From contig CM026391.1 in the NCBI GenBank assembly GCA_014843695.1, positions 15,745,365 through 15,809,364 of the forward strand: DNA of 64,000 nt, given 5' to 3'. Shown here in pieces: positions 1-10,048 of this stretch. The notes under the pieces are model-generated. The model worked only from the letters and a program-made list of their open reading frames with translations. It did not search any database and was not told the origin of the DNA. The DNA comes from Archivesica marissinica (Eukaryota; Mollusca; Bivalvia; Venerida; Vesicomyidae). Position numbers and translations under genes: made by a program. How positions within the stretch are numbered: position 1 is the stretch's first letter; each line of letters starts with the position of its first letter.

Positions 1-301
1 ATCTCGCATTTGTGCCTGTGCATATTTATTTTTGGACTGGTCATATTTAAATTATCTCTAAACAACAGCATCACGCGCTTAGCATAGCCTACAATTATAA
101 ACAAACGTCAATTCAAGAGCGTGACTGACCGCTACATGAAATCCTATTTTCACTTTGGACAGTTGTAGACCGCAAAGACAATGGTTATTGATTGAAAGTT
201 AGTGTTCTAAGTATTTCGGAAGAATTTGTAGCAGATATGCTATTTATACATGTATGTAAAATATGTATTTTTTGGATTATTGCGATGAAATGTTCCTTTA
301 A
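1..301. mobile_element. TTAA-flanked DNA element C, cut by window edge
   Basis: This stretch aligns by eye with the right part of the copy at 46021-46531 (shared blocks around GTGCCTATGCATATTTATTT and TATGAAATCCTACTTTCAC) and, inverted, with 40936-41436. Its right end, a decayed GATGTAATGTCGCT terminus, runs into TTAA at 298-301. It is non-coding and its left half lies outside the window. Confidence 0.6.
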
Positions 302-543
302 CCCATTTCATTCTGGATACATTTAAAGGCTTTGCAAACAACATAGATCCAGATCAGCCGCAGCGTGACGCTGCGTGCTGATCAGGATCTATGTTGTTTG
401 CTACATAGCCAAGTGTCTTAGCAAGATCATCTGAATAGCAAACAGCATAGAGCCTGATCAGACGACACGTTCCGTGGCGGTTGATCTGGCTCTATGTTCT
501 TTGCAAATACTGTTTGAACGGTATCCAGAATGAAATGGGTTAA
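298..543 (+). mobile_element. TTAA-flanked foldback MITE, family A copy 1
   Basis: The terminal inverted repeats TTAACCCATTTCATTCTGG and their complement close at TTAA 540-543. Two internal hairpins carry the AACATAGATCCAGATCAG and CATAGAGCCTGATCAG arms. TTAA targets plus CCC termini are characteristic of piggyBac-like transposons, so this is probably a non-autonomous piggyBac-type MITE. Other copies lie at 57293-57539 (inverted) and 60969-61215. It lies 12 bp past the stop codon of the minus-strand exon 556-861 and would therefore be in that gene's 3' UTR. Confidence 0.85.
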
Positions 544-555
544 GATATGAATATA

Positions 556-861
556 CTAATATGTTAACAAACCCTTTATTGAGTCGTAGTGATCTGGTGG
601 GAAATTTATTTTCGGTTGATTTGATACATTTTTTCCAACCGGCGTACTTTCTGCTTCATCTACACCATTTAGGACAGTTTCTCTTTCCACCCATTCAGGT
701 CTATCAATGGTCGTATCTAGCGGGTGTATGTCCAATCCACATGTGCCAGCCTCAGCATGCATACATGTTGTGTCTGAACCTTGCCGATGGACCCATACGT
801 CTGTGTCTACTTCGTATATATATTTAGGATTATGCATTGGATCTCCCGGATCTATGGGAAA
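556..861 (-). CDS. Terminal coding exon of an unidentified host gene
   Basis: The minus strand is open for 101 codons and ends in TAG at 558-556. An excellent splice acceptor (CGTTGTTGCTTCCAG) precedes position 861, and reading starts there in phase 0 with FPIDPGDPMHNPK, 8 codons before the first ATG. The protein is hydrophilic and acidic, with two cysteines, no membrane segment and the C-terminus HYDSIKGLLTY. Phase 0 matches the candidate exon at 3346-3396, which would be spliced directly upstream. If the hydrophobic exon at 3783-3890 belongs too, this is a cytoplasmic tail. Possible minus-strand AATAAA signals lie near 25-32. I do not recognise the family. It is distinguished from a chance ORF by the acceptor, the length and the balanced composition in AT-rich DNA. 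Confidence 0.6.
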   Translation of the reverse strand, partial: FPIDPGDPMHNPKYIYEVDTDVWVHRQGSDTTCMHAEAGTCGLDIHPLDTTIDRPEWVERETVLNGVDEAESTPVGKNVSNQPKINFPPDHYDSIKGLLTY

Positions 862-1110
862 CTGGAAGCAACAACGACTCGTGATTGATATAACATGAAG
901 AAGAAGAGTTCTTTGTTAAGACTTAAACTTTAAAGTTTCTCACCAATAACATTTAAGCATATTTACAACATAATTATATAGTACAATATTATGATATGCA
1001 ATCATGATAAGGATTTATGATTATGAACAAACATTAAAAAATAATGACAATGTCATGATGTAATATAGAAAATATAATCATGACTTCCTGTATTTGCTAA
1101 GGTTAACCAG

Positions 1111-1331
1111 CTCGTGATAGCGCAGTGGATGCGTGTTCGCTTCAGGTGCGAAAGGTCCGGAGTTCAAGCCCCGCTGGAGCCGTTACGATTGTGTCCTTAG
1201 GCAAGGCATTTAAATTCCACGTTGTCTCTTCTCTCTCCCTCGTGGCGATGGATTCCATCAGGAATGAGGTCTCGAGAGTGATTAATATAAGTTGAAAGAA
1301 CTTGTTTCGCAATCGAGCTCAAATAAATTTC
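1111..1331 (+). mobile_element. SINE A (tRNA-derived), near full length
   Basis: The head holds an A box (GATAGCGCAGTGGATGCG) and a B box (GGAGTTCAAGCC), the internal RNA polymerase III promoter of tRNA-derived SINEs. A body with CACGTTGTCTCTTCTCTCTC follows, then a tail with AGTGATTAATATAAGTTG and a final AAATAAATTT. Other copies are at 40584, 42612, 43756, 44343, 47668, 51693 and 57596. Confidence 0.85.
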
Positions 1332-1378
1332 CAGTCCTGAAGCGAACGCGCATCCACTGCGCTATCATGACTTCCACA
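1332..1378 (-). mobile_element. Inverted SINE A head fragment
   Basis: The complement reads GAAGTCATGATAGCGCAGTG and continues to TTCGCTTCAGG, which is the first ~40 bp of SINE A. It directly abuts the 3' end of the forward SINE A, so the pair could fold back on itself. Confidence 0.7.
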
Positions 1379-1416
1379 ATGTCTGATATTCGGGTCTGAT
1401 ACTAGGCTATCCCCTT

Positions 1417-1578
1417 AACTTTATTTATTTTCCAACGATTGTGAAACAAGCTTTAACAACTTGTATTAATCACTCTTTGTTGGTGCGGATGAAAGCGTAC
1501 ATATTGTCATTCAAACCTGTGTTGCATTGGTGAGAAGCGAGCGTGCTAACCACTGCGCTAATCGGACAGCCGCCCTCA
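1417..1578 (-). mobile_element. SINE C fragment (tRNA-derived, internal deletion)
   Basis: The complement contains GATTAGCGCAGTGGTTAGCA (A box) and the tail AAGTTGTTAAAGCTTGTTTC. The segment between GCGGATGAAAGCGT and TGTTGCATTGGTGAG is shortened relative to 17950-18195, which removes the B box. Confidence 0.7.
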
Positions 1579-1629
1579 CTCCATTAATAAAACAATACAT
1601 GTTGAGATTACCTCACAATGATGTAAATA

Positions 1630-1760
1630 TACAGTCCCACCTCCCCAAACGTCACCTCCCAGGAGCGACACCCTCTTTATAACGTCACTTTTATTCCCTC
1701 CTGTTGGATTTTAATGTAATTTCACCTCTCACGAACGACACCTCAACAACGCACGACAGT
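1630..1760. mobile_element. Degenerate TA-flanked DNA transposon terminus
   Basis: TATACAGTCCCACCTCCCC followed by repeated ACCTCCC and CACCTC blocks resembles the CAGTCAAACCT termini at 2925-2945 and 3521. It is probably the decayed end of a Tc1/mariner-type non-autonomous element. No partner terminus was confirmed. Confidence 0.35.
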
Positions 1761-2085
1761 CAATTTCCCACCCATCGATGCGTAAAACCTCCCAAGAACA
1801 GACAATAATCCCAAAATATCTTGTACATGTATTTCCCAATTCTAAAAATAGCTAACAATAGAATCACACTATGTATACGTCTGGTTTCCTAACAGTTATG
1901 TATTTGAATATATATATACAAATTGCGGATGGGAACCAGGTTATTCGGAAGCCATTTATGTGATCAATTATAAAAGGCCGACCATATTTTGAAAACAAAC
2001 TTACAATTAGCGCTATTTATGGAGCTTCTTTTATTATGAAATTTAGCATGGAAGTGATAATTGCCGTGATGTGACAGATATGTTT

Positions 2086-2446
2086 GTGATTCATTTTGCG
2101 TTTATGCGTAGTACCGTGGTTTATTAGAATGCGCCGTGCGGCCCAGTACTTCCGGCTTCAGCATTCGAGGTTTCTGTTGGGGTTACCTCACCCTTAGGCT
2201 AGGACTTTTAAGACGGTCCATATATTCGCTTGATGCACCCGTTGTGGGACACATGGAGTATTTAATAGGAGTAGCTTTGCCATGTGCTATCCTGCCCCGT
2301 CCTGGTAGGTACACCGCCATATGATCCGGGACTGCTTATTTGATTCACAGCTAACCCCCATATCTGAGGGCCGTTCCCCTATCCGCCACCTGAGGACCCG
2401 CTGGGTAGGGGATGGTCGCCCCACTACTGAATTGGAAGCAGCATGG
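2086..2446. mobile_element. 361-bp insertion with 13-bp target-site duplication
   Basis: GACAGATATGTTT occurs at 2073-2085 and again at 2447-2459. The DNA between is clearly more GC-rich than its surroundings and has no other copy in the window. A 13-bp perfect duplication is typical of target-primed reverse transcription, so this may be a SINE or truncated LINE copy. No tRNA boxes were found and the family is unknown. Confidence 0.5.
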
Positions 2447-2855
2447 GACAGATATGTTTTATGTTGTTTGTTTTTTATACAAATGCGTAATTTATCAGCT
2501 GTTTTGACTTTGATGTATTGAAAACATAAATCGTTAAATGTACACAATTGTCTAGATTTGCATAATCTGGGGGATTTTAACACATTGTGTCCTCAGCTGG
2601 ACCTCAGAGTAAAATCAGTGACTTTTTTAAGCAAACATAAAATCTGTGTTTAGTTTCAGACTGATATATGTATACTGTATAGTTATATGTATTAAAAAGA
2701 AGTTGAATTTTCAATGCTTTGAGTCAGTTTTATAATTTTTTTGAATATTTACCGAAAGTACAATTGTACATAGGACCCCATTCTGTATACTCTATATTCA
2801 ATTCAGTATGAGCCACCGACTATAAACTGACTATTCGCGCATTTCCAGACTTCAA

Positions 2856-2945
2856 AAAGTTGAACCTCCCTAGAACAACAACCTCTCTACAACAACCAAT
2901 CTCGATGTATCCGGATGGTGTTTGCTCTAGAGAGGTTTGACTGTA
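2856..2945. mobile_element. Small foldback DNA element
   Basis: TTGAACCTCCCTAGAAC and AACCTCTCTACAAC at the left are opposed by CTCTAGAGAGGTTTGACTG at the right, followed by TA. This gives an imperfect palindrome with the CAGTCAAACCTCT terminus seen in TA-targeting elements. Confidence 0.45.
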
Positions 2946-3160
2946 TATTCCCCAAATTATCAGATACTTTTCCCCAAATTTAGATTGTTTGTATACTGTC
3001 TTTTACAGTACATCTCAAACATGTAAATTCTTACATCCATCATAAAGCTTAAAGCTTCGTGGGGGGGGGGGGGCATTCATTACTTACCCGGTACTGTGAT
3101 ATTTCTTGTAGGGAAAATAAAATTTGCAATACAATTTTGTACAGTATGTCATCTGTCTGG

Positions 3161-3245
3161 AATTAATAATTTCATAATTATAAGATGAGAAAACAGATGC
3201 AGTCACGCAAAGGAAACAATGATAAAAACAAAGGAAACCAATTGA
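3161..3245. repeat. Dispersed repeat, partner at 50277-50370
   Basis: Both loci share AATAATTTCATAATTATAAG, then GCAAAGGAAACAA and AGGAAACCAATT in the same order. The family is unknown and non-coding. Confidence 0.5.
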
Positions 3246-3345
3246 AACTACCTAGCTAGCCTCGTTTATTCAATATTTCACGTGCCATGGCGTGAAATTA
3301 TATACTTCATATACACGTGAGAAGAATAAGTTAATCAAGTCTTAC

Positions 3346-3396
3346 ATTGTCCTCATACTTCCACGTGACCTGCCGCTTGCCGTCGGCTCTGTATCT
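3346..3396 (-). CDS. Candidate 17-codon host exon
   Basis: On the minus strand the acceptor TTTGTCCTACGTACTTTCAG precedes 51 coding bases, followed by a good donor GTAAGA at 3345-3340. The phase-0 translation is RYRADGKRQVTWKYEDN, and the codons are GC-rich in AT-rich flanks. Phase 0 at both ends fits splicing to the terminal exon 556-861 and from the hydrophobic exon candidate 3783-3890. The basic residues would be a stop-transfer signal directly after a membrane helix. A second frame is also open, so the reading is not unique. The gene is not recognised. Confidence 0.55.
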
Positions 3397-3520
3397 CTGA
3401 AAGTACGTAGGACAAATATCAAAATGTGTGTTTGTTATAGTATCACAAATATGGTTGTTGTATCAGGTAACTTTTATAGAGGCATTCCTAATTTCACTTT
3501 TCACATGTATAATTTACATA

Positions 3521-3699
3521 CAGTCAAACCTACCTTAAGCAGCCAGCCAAGGGAATCACAGAAAGGGGCTGCTTAGCACAGGTGACTGCTTAATAGAGGT
3601 CAAAATGTATAATAAAACAACATATTGAGAATCTGGAAACTGGCTGCTTAATATAGGTTGGCTGCTTAATGGAGGTGACCACTAACACAGGTATCACTG
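3521..3699 (+). mobile_element. TA-flanked MITE (Tc1/mariner-like termini)
   Basis: CAGTCAAACC at the left and GGTATCACTG at the right are bounded by TA dinucleotides (3519-3520, 3700-3701). Internally GGCTGCTTA motifs recur three times. The left 80 bp recur at 16730-16830. There is no coding capacity, and superfamily assignment rests only on the TA target and CAGT terminus. Confidence 0.6.
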
Positions 3700-3782
3700 T
3701 ATATCCAAGTCAATATACCGGGTAGCAGCTATTAATATAGTACAACCGTTTCCCTCATAGAAGCAGCTCTTGACGCCATTAC

Positions 3783-3890
3783 CAATACGACATACATTGA
3801 CAAGGTAGTAGCCAAACCAATGTTCATAATAAAGGCCATAATCTCAATGTAGTCCCAGTAATATCTATGGATGTGGGATAGATATGGCGA
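3783..3890 (-). CDS. Candidate exon encoding a transmembrane helix
   Basis: The minus strand is open for 36 codons between an AG at 3892-3891 and a GTAATG donor at 3782. It begins SPYLSHIHRYYWDY and continues into about 22 hydrophobic residues (IEIMAFIMNIGLATTLS, then MYVVL). If joined in phase 0 to 3346-3396, the helix is followed at once by RYRADGKR, the expected positive stop-transfer region. The acceptor lacks a good pyrimidine tract, and an open frame of this length is not improbable by chance, so confidence is limited. Confidence 0.35.
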
Positions 3891-4130
3891 CTACTTATCC
3901 ACTGCATGATAGCTAAATGGCTGTCGTTTGTATGGAGATATAATAGTATATTAACCTAAATCTCTATGAAGTAAAGGGTTAAAATTATTCTGGCGTACTT
4001 GCAATAATTGTCACAACATTCCTTTCTGCTTTAACTTTAGCTTTCACAGTTAGGCCAGTGATACAATCAAAACACTATATCAGCTATTTTATCATTTAAA
4101 AAACTCAATATAGGTATTTGAAAGGGGGCC

Positions 4131-4262
4131 AGTTGGGGCCAGTCATTTCTGACTTATGAGACACCTCTCTATTTCCTGAATCCTTACCTTGCAGGTCAGG
4201 TCAGGTGCTAGGCTTATAAGTAACCATTATTTAACTAGCTGGCAGCTCACCAGCAGGGGGTA
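4131..4262 (-). mobile_element. SINE D fragment (3' part)
   Basis: The complement reads AGTTAAATAATGGTTAC, a block with AGCCTAGCACCT, then GGTGTCTCATAAGTCAG. This matches the 3' part of the SINE at 38601-38806 in order. The tRNA-like head is missing. Confidence 0.55.
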
Positions 4263-4772
4263 TCAGACATAACCCCAGAATCCTTTTATATTTGTTTTAA
4301 TTGATTTCTATTTTTCTCTCTTCAATCTGTTATTTCGAAAAATGCTTTGATATAAAAATACATATATAAAGTAAAATATACTTATAAAAATTATTAATGT
4401 AAGAAAATGTCGAATTTTTAAGTTTAAATATTTGGACATTTCTACATTTACTCAAGATGGGTTATATTAATTATGGTACAAACGTTAGTGTTGTTTATAT
4501 TTTAATAAAGTTTTTTGTTTACTTTACTAAATATTTAGCGTATTACCTTTGTATTGCGAGACTGCGTGCAGCCCATTTTATGTCTAAATTATCTGATCAA
4601 GCTGTGAAGATTTTCAGGAAGTTACAAAACACAATTGACATGTTGTTGTCATATTTCTATATTTAAAACATTTAACTTGAAGGGTGTTCCCCACCCGGGA
4701 TTTCCCATGTAAAGCTCGATCTACCCGTAACATGATAACATATTATTAGTGACACATGTATACTTCTTTTAA
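4263..4772. other. AT-rich stretch without recognised feature
   Basis: No repeats, splice-flanked exon or tRNA boxes were recognised. A 69-codon plus-strand open frame at 4457-4666 has the hydrophobic composition expected of AT-rich noise. Confidence 0.5.
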
Positions 4773-4851
4773 ACCGATTGTAAAACATGTTCTTACAACA
4801 TTAGTTTAATCGCTCTCGAGACCTCATTCCTGATGGAATTCATAGGCCACA
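4773..4851 (-). mobile_element. SINE A tail fragment
   Basis: CGATTGTAAAACATGTTCTT, then CGCTCTCGAGACCTCATTCC and TGATGGAATTCAT, match the 3' part of SINE A in the reverse sense. The element is truncated at about 80 bp. Confidence 0.6.
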
Positions 4852-5169
4852 ACAAATCAGTGTGTCTTGTGCCTGTAATATTACTACTACAAGATTAGGA
4901 CACACAAATTATTATTGTGTCTTGTGCCCGTGGTGCTTGTGACCTAAGGTCATGTAGCGCGCATTAAAGTTATGTTTATTGTCGAGTGTATGAAATAAAA
5001 TTCTATATAAGTATATGCATTACGTAAAAATTAATACTAAGAAATTATAAAGACGTAAGATTAATTACAGGTAATATATGAATGAATGATTACTACAAAG
5101 GCATGATTAACAATTGATATCACAGCTTATTATAAATTCCTATTGCCTTGATAAATGATATGATGGACT

Positions 5170-8100
5170 CTACTCTGATAGTCGAAGAGTTTTTTTAATG
5201 TTGTCCACATTGTAGTACTGCAACCGGATTGGTTGAAGGTCAACACAGTGTATTAAGATATGCTCCACCGTGTATAGAGTATTGCATGGGATACATTCTG
5301 GTGCATCATCTCGTGACAACAGCCATGAATGTGATATTCGAGAATGACCCATCCTGAGACGGGCAAGAATGACTTCTTCTCGACGAATAGGCCTGTAAAT
5401 TGGGCACCATTCGCCAAGTGTTGGTTTGATCGAATGAAGTTTGTTAAAAATTTCACCATCCCATTGGGCCTGCCAAGAGGATTGAATTAAGGTAAGAATT
5501 GTAGATTTAAAATCTGTATAACACACTTTAATCCTAGAAATTGATAATGACAAAGCCAGCTTTGCATTCTGGTCAGCCATTTCATTACCTTTTATTCCCA
5601 TATGACTCGGAAGCCAGCAGAACACAAATGTATTTGTTTCTGAAAGGGAAGAACTCCTTTCAAGCAAAGTACAAACAATAGGATTTTCAAACTTTTCATA
5701 ATACAAAGCCTGTAAAACAGACAAGGAATCAGAGAAAATGATATATTGAACATAGTGTGATTCCACTGCAAGATCTAGAGCGAGATCTATGGCCTTCAGT
5801 TCGGCAGAGAAAATTGAGGACTTGTTTGGAAGTCTACATTTCCGATTTTTATTCCCAAAGATTGCTGCCGACGCAATAAATTGGGGTTGAAAGACCACTT
5901 TGTGAGCTGGGTTTAGAGGATTTGACTTGAGTTTCAGTAGGTATTGAAGAGCTAGCTTCTGTCGTCTAGCATACAGAAAGGGTTCATTTGCTTCAGCATA
6001 AAGACTTTTAACAGGGGAAGTTCTGAAAGCTCCAAGGACTAATCGTAGACCGTGATTATGTATAGGATCAAGTATTTTCAGGTACGATTTTTGTGCAGAT
6101 CCGTAAATTATCGAACCATAATCCAGCTTAGAGCGAACCAATGACCGATAGAGCCGTAGAAGTACCTTTCTATCAGCTCCCCAATCGGAATGTGCCACAA
6201 CCTTTAAAATATTTAGAGCTTTTTGACATTTCTTTTTTAAATTATTGATATGAGGAATGAATGAGAGTTTTTTTATCAAAGATAACACCTAAAAATTTGT
6301 ATTCTGAGACTACTTCTACACGTGAGCCATCCAGGTAAATTTCTGGGTCTGGATGAAGTCCACGTAGATTACAAAAAATGCATACATTTAGTTTTTGATT
6401 TAGAAAATTTAAAACCATTTTCATCCGACCAAGTCTGAAGTTTATTCAGACATTGCTGGAGTTGGCGTTCTATTATGTTCATATTACTAGACCTGAAGCA
6501 AATAACAAAATCATCTACATAAAGGGAGCACTCAACCCTGGATTTATTGATTTAACAATATTGTTTATCTTAATACTAAACAATGTAACGGACAAACTAC
6601 AACCCTGTGGTACACCCATCTGCTGTTCCCGAGCATCTGATAGGGTATTACAAACACGAACACGAAAAAGTCTTTCATTTAAAAATGCAGAAATAAATAA
6701 TGGAAGGCGTCCTCTGATGTCAAAGTCGTGAAGATCTTTTAAAATGCCATATTTCCAGGTTGTGTCATAAGCACTCTCAAGGTCGAAAAATACTGAAGCA
6801 ACATGTTGTTTATTGACAAAGCCCTCTCTTATAAATGTTTCGAAACGAAATAGATGATCCAGTGTGCTTCGCTGCTGACGAAAGCCACTCTGGACATTAA
6901 CAATTAAATGATTTGATTCGAGAAACCATACAAGCCGGTTGTTTACCATTCTTTCCATAGTTTTACATATACAACTCGTTAACGCTATGGGTCTATAGTT
7001 GTTTGGATCCTTTTTATCCTTATCTGGTTTTGGTATTGGGATGACTAAAGCCTCCCTCCAAGATGTAGGAAACTCACCAGTTTGCCATATAGAATTAAAC
7101 ATGTTCAATAAGATAAAGAGGGAGGAGCTAGGTAGATGTTTTAAGAATTGATAGTGGATTTTATCTGGACCTGGGGATGTATCATGTGCTTTTGACAAAG
7201 CAGATTTTAGTTCTTTAAGATTAAATAGTTTGTTGTAATGTTCTTTGTTCTTTGAATTGAAGTTTAGTTTTTTCTTTTCTTTAGTGTCTTTGAATTTCTG
7301 AAATTTTTGTGAATAATTATTTGCTGATGATTTTTGTGCAAATGTTTCTGCTAAGGTGTTTGAAATTTCCAGAGGTGTGATGATTTGTTTGTTGTTTGCA
7401 GTGAGGTGGTTAATAGGTGAAGTACCTTTGCCATTAATTTTTCTTATCATGTCCCAGGTTTTCTTAGTTGTTGTTCTGTTATTTAGTCTTGAGATGTATT
7501 GTTTCCAACATTTGCGTTTGCTGCTTTGTATTGTACGTTGTGCTTTTGCTCTATATATGCGAATGTTGTTTAAATTTTCTGTGGTGGGTCTCAAATTGAA
7601 TTTTCTTATGGCCGATTTCCTATTTTGGATGGCTTTCTTACAATCATCATCATACCAGGGTTTGTATGGTCTCTTTGGATTAGGTGACGTCTGAGGTATG
7701 GATTGTTCTGCTGCTTTTATTATTAATGTAGTGAATAGCTGTGTTTGATCACGACAATCCTTGAATGTTTCATATGAAATTGTTTGTTCACAAAGTTGTT
7801 GGAATTTAGTCCAATTTGCTTTAGAAAGTTTCCATCTACTGGGTTGACTATAAGCTGTTGGCTGATTTTCAGATATGAGGATGGGGAAGTGGTCACTTCC
7901 GTGGAGATCATCAGGGGAAGTGGTCGCTTCCGTGGAGATCATCATCGACTTTCCATGAGAAATCTGGAAGTATGACTGGGCTACATAGTGTAAGATCTAT
8001 TGCAGAATAGGATCCTGTTCCTGGGTGTAAATATGTTTTGGAAGATGGATCATTCATGTAAGAAAGAGAATTATCAGAGAGGAAATTCTCTATCTGGAGA

Positions 8101-8539
8101 CCTCTTTGATTTGTATTATTACAACCCCAGATGATGTTATGTGCATTGAAATCACCTATGAGAATATATGGAGTGGGTAATTGTATTATAAGATCATTCA
8201 GCCTATGTTCTTCAATTGGTTTACTTGGGGGAAGATATAGTGAACACAGTGTGATAGTGCTATGTAATGACAGTCTTACAGCAACAGCTTGTAAGTTTGT
8301 ATTTAACAGTAATTCCTTATGTTATTGACGATGATAGATACCCCACCCTGGGCTGTATCACCTTCACTGTATATTTTATTGAAAATGGTGTGATGTTTTA
8401 TAGAAATTGTATCATTTTGTTTCAAAAATGTTTCTTGAAGGCATAACGCAGCAGGTTTATGTTCTTGCACTAAAAGAGAAAGCTCTGCAAAATTAGATTT
8501 TAGACCTCGACAATTCCACTGGATAATTCCATTGGCCAT
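5170..8539 (-). pseudogene. LINE ORF2: endonuclease, reverse transcriptase, RNase H (broken)
   Basis: The start chosen is the ATG giving MANGIIQWNCRGLK, the typical endonuclease N-terminus. GDFNAHN lies near 8136-8156 and HGSDHFPI closes the endonuclease near 7885. The RT carries SPGPDKI, NNYRPIALTS and MGVPQGCSLS. The catalytic YVDD is at 6521-6510 but only after a one-base shift from the upstream frame. Downstream come FLGVIFD, the thumb and an RNase H end (SSIFSAELKAI, FSDSLSVLQAL, LPSHMGIKGNEMAD). The expected YTDGS strand before SSIFSAEL is absent, consistent with an in-frame deletion near 5850. Frames break near 8300, 6515 and 6290. A ~31-bp tandem duplication sits near 7884-7943. Confidence 0.85.
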
Positions 8540-8622
8540 TATGGAGAGATTAATTATTAAAAATACTATACCGATATTTACATAATTATTATACATAGAT
8601 AAAATATAAAGTTAAAAATATA

Positions 8623-10048
8623 TTAAGTGGCATCCTGCAACGACTGGAGGTTCTTGCTCCAGCCACCCTCGCCATCGTGCCAGGTCATAGACTCGGACTT
8701 GTCCGAGTCTGATGCCTCGCCCTCCAGATTGTCATCGTCCGTGTCCAAATCCGAGTATCTATTGCTTGTAGACACTGGACTGGACACTGTGTGTTTATCT
8801 GACTGTTTATCTGATTGCATAGGTTTATTTTTCTGCTGTCTGGAAGTGACAGCAGATTGCTTTTTTGTTGAAGTTGATGCTTGTTGAGTTGTAGATTCTT
8901 TAGTAGGTTTTGGTTTTGATGAAGTTGATGTTGTTTTTTGGTTGAATGTGTTTTTCTTGTGTATTGTTGTTTCGAGTGTTTTTTGTTGTTGGATTCTTGT
9001 GTATGTTTGTTTTTGCTTGTTTTTGTTTGTCTGCTGTAGGTTTAGGTGTTTGTGGTATATTTTGATTTGTAAGCTGGTCAAGATGAGAAGAACTATCAGA
9101 ACCAGGGAATAACTGCATTATTTCTATTTTTGTCTGGAAATATTTGGCGCAAAGTTTGGTCAACAAGTTTTTGAAAGTTTTGCATTCAACAGAAGCTGTT
9201 TTAGCAACACTTGCATAGCTTAGCTGATTTTCGGATTTGTACCGAGATACATAAATCTTTCTTGCATCCTGGAATGAAATGTTTTCCGAATATTTGATCT
9301 TAACAATTTCTTTTTCTTTTTTCCAGGAGTCACAGTCTTTAGAATTGGATATATGATCAGCGCCACAATTGGCGCATTTATTTGTGTTGGGGCAGTTGTT
9401 CTCTTGATGTTGTGGAGCAGTCTCAGCACACTTGGAGCATACATACTCGTTCCGACACCTATCCTCATGATGACCATACCTCTGGCATTTAAAGCATCTA
9501 AGAGGGTTAGGTACATATATGTCGACGGTGACAATCTGGTAGCCGACTTTGATACGTGACGGGATGACTGGTGTGTCACATGTAATTATATATGTGTTTG
9601 TGAGTTTTATTTCGTTGTTACGTTTTATAGATATTCTCTTCACGTCAATGATCCCTTGACTTGACAAACCTTCTTTGATCTCATCTAAAGAGCAGGAAGA
9701 TAATTCCCTGCACCTGATGACACCTTTGGATGAGTTCAAAGATTTGTGGGGACTGACCTTCACAGAATGTCCAAAGAAGGTGTTCGTCGATAATAAATTC
9801 TGAGATTGAGCTTTTGAAGTAATTTCAACCAAAAGACTTCCATTTCGAAGACTTTTAACAGATTTAGGTGTACCTAGGATAGATTTCATTTGCTTTTCAA
9901 TGACGAAAGGGGAAATATTTGTGATAGGTTTTGAACTGTCTACAGCCTCAATGAGAATGAAGCGAGGGAAGTTCACTCTCTGTTGTTCAACAGAATCATC
10001 ATCAGATTCACTTAGTGCACGCTTGGCTTTTTTTTGAGTGGAACTCAT
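8623..10048 (-). pseudogene. LINE ORF1: gag-like RNA-binding protein (frameshifted)
   Basis: The start MSSTQKKAKRALSESDDD at 10048 was chosen over the upstream in-frame ATG at 10141 because it begins the acidic N-terminus usual for these ORF1s. An RRM-like region precedes the zinc knuckle CFKCQRYGHHEDRC (near 9500-9430), followed by further Cys/His motifs (CSKCAE, CANCGADH). These proteins coat the element RNA. The C-terminal Ser/Thr/Lys-rich part with DLDTDDDNLEGE continues in another frame at 9081-8623, so a frameshift lies in the Lys/Asn-rich stretch near 8950-9080. Confidence 0.8.

Noticed and set aside
3061..3073. G13 run as a regulatory or G-quadruplex site
   Set aside because: A single homopolymer next to AT-rich DNA; length may be a sequencing artefact and nothing nearby suggests a promoter.
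4457..4666. 69-codon plus-strand hydrophobic frame
   Set aside because: AT-rich DNA gives Phe/Ile/Tyr/Leu-rich translation by default; no other support.
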